This document shows positions 13,146 through 17,240 of a DNA stretch of 17,240 nt, piece after piece. Origin of the DNA: Candidatus Jordarchaeia archaeon. Its GTDB lineage: Archaea > Asgardarchaeota > Jordiarchaeia > Jordiarchaeales > Freyrarchaeaceae. Below the pieces are notes generated by a model. That model worked only from the letters and a program-made list of their open reading frames with translations. It was not told the origin of the DNA and did no database searches. Location of the stretch: assembly GCA_018383835.1 (NCBI GenBank), contig JAHAWR010000014.1, forward strand, positions 3,573 through 20,812, written 5' to 3'. A program made the position numbers and the translations under genes. The first letter of the stretch is position 1; every line of letters starts with the position of its first letter.

Positions 13146-14138
13146 TCACTCCTGCAATGTTTTTCTTAGAATTTCTTCTGCCATCTGTCTTGTTGTAGCG
13201 TTGCCGCCCAAGTCGGGGGTTACAACCGTCTTTTTAGTTACCACATTCAACGTTGCTTCCCTAAGCTTTCTGGCTTGAATGGTGTATCCTAAGTGGTCAA
13301 GCATAAGGGCCGCTGCGAGTATTATGCCTGCGGGGTTCGCTATCCCCTCTCCTGCTATGTCTGGTGCGCTTCCATGTATTGCTTCAAACATCGCATGCCT
13401 GTCTCCTATGTTCGCGGAAGGACATAGTCCTATGCTTCCGATTATGCCGGCGCAAAGGTCTGAGAGAATGTCACCGAACATGTTGGTTGTGAGAATGACG
13501 TCGAAGCGCTTCGGGTCGAGAATCAGGTTCATTGCTACAGTATCGACATGCATTTCATCGGTCTCGATTGAAGGGTGGCGGGAGGCAACTTCAAGACAGG
13601 TTTCCCTGAAGAGGCCACATGTCTCCTTCATCACTGTTGCTTTGTGTACTATGGTGACCTTGCGCCTTCTCATCTGCGACGCCATTCTGTAAGCGTACTC
13701 GGCTATCCTTCGAGACCCCTCGCGGGTTATTACGCGCATCCCTATGGCAACGTCGAGAGACACCCTGTACTCTATGCCTTTATAGAGGTCTTCGGTATTC
13801 TCTCTGACGAGTATGACGTCTATCTTTTCCGGGTACTGGAAGGGGCGCACATTGGCGTACAGGTCTAACTCCTGCCTCAACGTGACGACCACGCTCTTGG
13901 GACTCCCGGGCCCCGGCGGCGTCGCTGTTGGACCCTTTAGTAGCGCGTCGCAGGACGATGCGAGCTCTATTGCCTCATCATCGATAAGTACATTTTTTCC
14001 CGTTTTTTTCATGTAGTCCAAGCCGGCCTCGATGGGGATGAACTCTATTTGGGGAACTAGTTCTCTCAGGATTTCTATGGTTACCGGGACTATTTCGTGT
14101 CCTATGCCGTCCCCTTCAATGTAGCCTACTTTTGCCAT
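13146..14138 (-). CDS. leuB: 3-isopropylmalate dehydrogenase (isocitrate/isopropylmalate dehydrogenase family)
   Basis: LeuB catalyses NAD-dependent oxidative decarboxylation of 3-isopropylmalate in leucine synthesis. The 330 residues show GDGIGHEIVP at the N-terminus, VTLRQELDLYANVRP, VRENTEDLYKGIEY, the Lys-containing TIVHKATVMK, TTNMFGDILSDLCAGIIGSIGL, and HGSAPDIAGEGIANP. The Asp in SAPDIAG favours NAD over NADP. The loop before VTLRQ reads SPKSVVV, not the SLN of isocitrate dehydrogenases, and this together with leuC-leuD next door supports isopropylmalate. Homoisocitrate or methylmalate-type substrates cannot be excluded. The ATG at 14138 overlaps the end of leuD by 13 bases. Convergent with tRNA-Gly. 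Confidence 0.88.
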   Translation of the reverse strand: MAKVGYIEGDGIGHEIVPVTIEILRELVPQIEFIPIEAGLDYMKKTGKNVLIDDEAIELASSCDALLKGPTATPPGPGSPKSVVVTLRQELDLYANVRPFQYPEKIDVILVRENTEDLYKGIEYRVSLDVAIGMRVITREGSRRIAEYAYRMASQMRRRKVTIVHKATVMKETCGLFRETCLEVASRHPSIETDEMHVDTVAMNLILDPKRFDVILTTNMFGDILSDLCAGIIGSIGLCPSANIGDRHAMFEAIHGSAPDIAGEGIANPAGIILAAALMLDHLGYTIQARKLREATLNVVTKKTVVTPDLGGNATTRQMAEEILRKTLQE

Positions 14139-14657
14139 GGGAACCGCCCATGCTTCTTATAGTATTCAGATAACCCTCCTGACTTCACGATCTCCATTAG
14201 GAAGTCGGGTATGGGGTTCGCTCGAAGCTCCACTCCTTGTGCTAAGTTGTATATGTGTCCTGTGCTCAAGTCGACTTCCAGCTCGTCGCCTTCCTCCACA
14301 TTGCTTGTTATCCCCTTACATATGAGAAGAGGGAGGCCGACGTTGAAGGAGTTGCGGTAGAATATTCGGGCGAAGCTTTCCGCTATGACTAGCGAGACTC
14401 CCACGTGTTTGAGGACTAGTGGTGCTTGCTCTCTACTTGAGCCACAGCCGAAGTTTTTACCTGCGACGATAATGTCGCCTTTCCTAACCTTCCTGGAGAA
14501 ATCTGGGTTTATGCCTTCCATAGCGTGCTTAGCAAGTTCATTCATGTCAAGCGTCTTAAACTTATACTCTCCGGGGCGCCGGGACGGCTACCTTGCCGGG
14601 GATAATATAGTCCGTATTTACATCGTCCGGAAACTTCCAAACTTTACCTCTAATCAT
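14126..14657 (-). CDS. leuD: 3-isopropylmalate dehydratase small subunit, interrupted by one +1 frameshift
   Basis: This is the small (swivel-domain) subunit of isopropylmalate isomerase. From ATG 14657 the frame gives MIRGKVWKFPDDVNTDYIIP…KVAVPAP and then hits TAA after RRV. One base must be skipped at the GGGG at 14573-14576 (CCCC on the coding strand), after which GEYKFKTLDMNELAKHAMEG and the family motif AGKNFGCGSSREQAP continue to the stop at 14126. The joined product is 176 residues, close to archaeal LeuD but with a VAVPAPGE insert beside the substrate-specificity loop (here YKFKT). The ATG overlaps the leuC TGA (ATGA), so the N-terminal piece is the genuine, coupled start; an internal ATG at 14545 would lose about 50 conserved residues. 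Error, fresh mutation or recoding cannot be told apart here. Confidence 0.9.
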
Positions 14658-15907
14658 AGTTCTTCCTCCCGCGGATCTCTTATTTCTCCAGCTATTGCCG
14701 CCAGTGCGGCGGTGTGAGGGGATGCAAGGTATATTTCAGCTTCGTCGCAACCCATTCTTCCTTTAAAGTTTCTGTTGGCAGTTGAAACTACAACGTCGCC
14801 GGGTGAGGGGATTCCTTGATGTGTTCCGACGCAGGGACCGCACCCAGGATTGCAAACTGTGGCGCCCGCCTCTATGAATGTCTCTATCAGTCCTTCCCTC
14901 AGAGCTTTAAGGTAGACTTCCCTGGATGCGGGCACGATTATCGTTCTCACCTTAACCTTTCTGCCTTTCACCACTTTTCCGGCGATCCTGAGATCTTCTA
15001 TTCGCCCGTTGGTACATGTCCCTATGAAGACTTGGCTCACAGGGATTCCCTCTACTTCTTCCAGTGGTTTAACGTTGTCTACAGAGTGGGGGCATGCGAC
15101 AACCGGCGTGAGGTTTTCAGCGTCAAGCTCAAGTTTTTCGCTGAACTCTGCATCCTCATCACTAGATAGAAGCTCATATCCTCCAGTTACCCCTCTCTCC
15201 TTAAGGAAAGCTGTTACCTTCTCGTCCGGAGCCACTAGGCCAGTTTTCCCGCCCATTTCTACCGCCATATTGCAGAGAGTCATTTTACTATCTAGGCTGA
15301 GCCTCTTCACAGTGCTCCCTGTGTACTCAACCGCCATGTAAGTGGCTCCATCAGCTCCAACTTTTCCGATAATGGTTAGCACTATGTCCTTCGCGTACAC
15401 CCCCTTGGGGAGCTTACCCTCAACAACGACGAGGAATGTTTCTGGAACCCTCATCCAGAGCTGGCCGCACGCAAAGACAGCCGCCATCTCCGTTGAGCCG
15501 ATACCTGTAGCAAGGGCGCCGAGCGCCCCATATGTGCAGGTGTGACTGTCAGCTCCCAAAACTACTTTTCCGGGCTTTACGTGTCCCCGCTCCATCATGA
15601 GCTGGTGGCAGACGCCTTCTCCGATGTCGTAAAGGATCACCCCTTGGCCTTTAGCCCACTCTCTCATCATCTTGTGTAGCTTCGAGACGCCCTCACTTGG
15701 GCTAGGTGCATTGTGATCGATGACCAGGGCTACTCTACTCGGATCCCAGACCTTCTCGACGCCCATACTTCTGAAGGCTTCTATTGCTAGGGGTGCCGTG
15801 CCGTCCTGCGCCATGGCAAAATCCACATTGGCCACCACTATGTCTCCCTTGTACGCGTCAGTACCAGACGCGAGACTGAGGATTTTTTCGGCGAGTGTCT
15901 TACCCAT
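14654..15907 (-). CDS. leuC: 3-isopropylmalate dehydratase large subunit
   Basis: This is the aconitase-family subunit carrying a [4Fe-4S] cluster, which isomerises 2- to 3-isopropylmalate together with LeuD. The 417 residues contain VIDHNAPSP, GEGVCHQLM, LGADSHTCTYGALGALATGIGSTEMA with the first cluster Cys, FIGTCTNGRIEDLRIA near residue 295, and GCGPCVGTHQGIPSPGD with the remaining Cys ligands. The start is ATG 15907 (MGKTLAEKILS), with AAGGTG 7 bases upstream; upstream in-frame ATGs would add residues absent from the family. The stop overlaps the leuD ATG. A homoaconitase (AksD-type) function is formally possible, but no lysine/coenzyme B genes are near. It is the first gene of leuC-leuD-leuB. 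Confidence 0.94.
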   Translation of the reverse strand: MGKTLAEKILSLASGTDAYKGDIVVANVDFAMAQDGTAPLAIEAFRSMGVEKVWDPSRVALVIDHNAPSPSEGVSKLHKMMREWAKGQGVILYDIGEGVCHQLMMERGHVKPGKVVLGADSHTCTYGALGALATGIGSTEMAAVFACGQLWMRVPETFLVVVEGKLPKGVYAKDIVLTIIGKVGADGATYMAVEYTGSTVKRLSLDSKMTLCNMAVEMGGKTGLVAPDEKVTAFLKERGVTGGYELLSSDEDAEFSEKLELDAENLTPVVACPHSVDNVKPLEEVEGIPVSQVFIGTCTNGRIEDLRIAGKVVKGRKVKVRTIIVPASREVYLKALREGLIETFIEAGATVCNPGCGPCVGTHQGIPSPGDVVVSTANRNFKGRMGCDEAEIYLASPHTAALAAIAGEIRDPREEEL

Positions 15908-15966
15908 CAATCCGCACCTTTCACGATTTTTCTTCTTTCTAAACGCCTGCAACATACAGCATTGAC

Positions 15967-15974
15967 AAAATAAA
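15967..15974 (-). promoter_or_regulatory. Probable TATA box of the leuCDB operon
   Basis: TTTATTTT read on the minus strand in the 79-base gap between the Fe-S protein and leuC. A start near 15943 would give a leader of about 36 bases. No inverted repeat stands out in the gap. Read-through from the upstream gene is also possible. Confidence 0.45.
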
Positions 15975-15986
15975 CGTAACGGGCTT

Positions 15987-17141
15987 TCAAGGCTTGTAGA
16001 GGGGAATTTCGCCAACGAGTCCAGCAGCAAACCCAACAAGCTCGTCTATTATCACGACTTTAACTTGCAAGTCAGAGAGCATAGATGCTGAGTACAAGTT
16101 GTGGAAGCATGTGGGACATGCTGTGGCTAGGTAGGATGCGCCGGCCTCGTCGGCCAGCCTGACAATCTTGTCTGAGAGGTGATCTCTTACCCAAGTGTAT
16201 GAGGATCTTACAGGGCCTCCGCAACAGGATGACAGCTCGCGACTGCATTCCAGCTCTACGAGCTTAACTCCAGGTATGTTCTCTAAAACTTTGCGTGGAG
16301 AATCATACAGTTTGGCGTATCGCCCCAGGTGACATGGGTCGTGGTATGCTACTGTCGCATCCAGCCGCCTAGTGAATGCCAACTTGCCAATATCGAGAAG
16401 CTCCTCGTATACCTGTGATGTGTGGAGGACTCTGATGTTCCACGGGTACTCGCTTTTGAACACGTTATAGCACATCGGGCAGAGTACAACAATTTCTTCA
16501 ACTTCTTTCTCCTCAAATAGTCGGGCGTTTTCTTCGGCATATTTTTCAAATTCCTTACTGTATCCGATGGTTTGAAGAACTCCGCCACAGCACTTCTCAG
16601 TACCCATAGTTCCCAGTGAAATATGCCTCGCGAGCGTTTCCAACGCCAGCCGAGCTATCAGTGGATAGGAGTAGCTGGCTACGCATCCAACATGAAAAAC
16701 AGTACTTCTGCATTGGGTTAGCCATCCAACGTCTCCGAGAAGCTTGCTGAGAGGGGATGGAGGGCGCCCCGTTATTGTCCCTAGGCTCAGTATACTTTCC
16801 CGCTGTTTTCGGTATGAGCTTAGAAGTGGCGCCCCATTGTCTGCCAACCTAGACCTTGCTTCACAGATCAATTGTGTTACATTCACCTTGGAGGGACATA
16901 GCTCCTCGCATTTTTTGCAGAGAGTGCACGAGAACAGCCTGTCAACTAACAGCTGCGATGGCGGAATATCCTTCAAAACGAGTCCTCTTATTAGGAGAAT
17001 GCGGCCACGCGTGTTCCAGTCCTCGGATCGTTGAACCTCGAACACAGGACACCCAGTCCGGCAGAGGCCGCACCTGAAGCACCTTAAGCTTTCAATGTAG
17101 AGGCTGTCATCTACTTCGGCTAGGGGCGAAGCCAACTTCAC
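15987..17141 (-). CDS. Two-[4Fe-4S] double CCG-domain oxidoreductase subunit (GlcF/HdrD/LldE-like)
   Basis: This COG0247-type electron-transfer protein is cytoplasmic or peripheral at the membrane. Two ferredoxin-type clusters lie at the N-terminus: C21-C24-C27-C31-P and C72-C75-C78-C82-P. Two cysteine-rich CCG domains follow. The first runs from HVGCVAS through EKCCGG to VLCPMC (about 165-265); the second runs from YHDPCHLGRY through SSCCGG to TACPTC (about 285-365). Length (384) suits GlcF/HdrD relatives, which transfer electrons from a flavin partner (lactate/glycolate-type) or act on disulfides. No flavoprotein partner is within the window; it may lie beyond the right edge. GTG at 17141 has GGAGG 8 bases upstream (17150-17154). 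Substrate unknown. Confidence 0.9.
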   Translation of the reverse strand: MKLASPLAEVDDSLYIESLRCFRCGLCRTGCPVFEVQRSEDWNTRGRILLIRGLVLKDIPPSQLLVDRLFSCTLCKKCEELCPSKVNVTQLICEARSRLADNGAPLLSSYRKQRESILSLGTITGRPPSPLSKLLGDVGWLTQCRSTVFHVGCVASYSYPLIARLALETLARHISLGTMGTEKCCGGVLQTIGYSKEFEKYAEENARLFEEKEVEEIVVLCPMCYNVFKSEYPWNIRVLHTSQVYEELLDIGKLAFTRRLDATVAYHDPCHLGRYAKLYDSPRKVLENIPGVKLVELECSRELSSCCGGPVRSSYTWVRDHLSDKIVRLADEAGASYLATACPTCFHNLYSASMLSDLQVKVVIIDELVGFAAGLVGEIPLYKP

Positions 17142-17187
17142 ATTGTTTGCCTCCGTTTCACTTCCATGAAGCCAATCTCTGGAAGAA

Positions 17188-17196
17188 TTTAAAAAA
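17188..17196 (-). promoter_or_regulatory. TATA box of the Fe-S protein gene
   Basis: TTTTTTAAA on the minus strand, identical to the LSm TATA box. A start near 17165 gives a leader of about 25 bases with GGAGG. This shows the gene has its own promoter and is not the downstream part of an operon from the right. Bases 17197-17240 show nothing firm. Confidence 0.55.
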
Positions 17197-17240
17197 GTAA
17201 TTTGGTAGACAAGGGTGTAGGAGAAAGAAGTTGAAGAAAT

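Noticed and set aside
14126..14545. Shorter intact LeuD starting at the internal ATG 14545
   Set aside because: It would lack the conserved N-terminal strand and loop that are present just upstream in another frame and coupled to leuC.
15908..16039. N-terminal extension of leuC
   Set aside because: It overlaps the end of the Fe-S protein gene, has no family counterpart, and MGKTLAEK at 15907 is a standard LeuC start with a ribosome-binding site.
17220..17240. Start of a divergent plus-strand gene (GGAG then TTG at 17231)
   Set aside because: Only ten coding bases are visible, so it cannot be supported.
1..17240. Mobile elements, CRISPR arrays, attachment sites
   Set aside because: No transposase or integrase-like protein, no regularly spaced repeats and no tRNA-end duplication were seen.

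Overview
The window looks like a piece of chromosome from a hyperthermophilic archaeon of the Thermoproteota (Crenarchaeota-type). The reasons are an archaeal LSm protein, a RIO2 kinase, a NurA-HerA pair, the archaeal-type S-adenosylmethionine synthetase, TATA boxes with purine-rich upstream flanks, many GTG/TTG starts with GGAGG sites, and a tRNA-Gly gene broken by two introns at non-canonical positions. Multiple non-anticodon-loop tRNA introns are best known from Thermoproteales/Thermofilum-like lineages; genus or species cannot be fixed from the window alone. No phage, transposon, IS or CRISPR signature was seen.

Layout, left to right. Positions 1-150 hold the end of an unrecognised plus-strand gene. 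It converges on thiC (minus), which is divergent from an LSm gene (plus). The LSm gene converges on a minus-strand pair, RIO2 kinase followed by a COG2433/DUF460 RuvC-fold protein. An AT-rich, repeat-bearing divergent promoter region (4902-5116) separates RIO2 from a small ArsR-like winged-helix regulator. The regulator converges on a nurA-herA operon (minus), and the two opposing stop codons share one CTAG. Upstream lies a tight four-gene minus-strand operon: two secreted, membrane-tethered proteins of unknown function, an ABC ATPase and an ABC-2 permease. A perfect 7-7-7 inverted repeat sits at its predicted transcription start. Then come the S-adenosylmethionine synthetase and the intron-bearing tRNA-Gly(UCC) on the plus strand. 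These converge on a leuC-leuD-leuB operon (minus), preceded by a two-[4Fe-4S], double-CCG-domain oxidoreductase subunit (minus).

The most noteworthy points are: (1) tRNA-Gly with a 17-nt intron at 29/30 and a 24-nt intron at 53/54, and a C at position 33 after splicing; (2) nurA and leuD each interrupted by a single +1 frameshift inside a run of four identical bases, although the protein sequence continues cleanly in the next frame (sequencing error, recent mutation or recoding); (3) the ABC-2 module with two paired bitopic exoproteins and its putative operator; (4) operator-like repeats upstream of the ArsR-like gene. The rest is ordinary housekeeping: thiamine and leucine biosynthesis, RNA/ribosome metabolism, DNA end resection and AdoMet synthesis.
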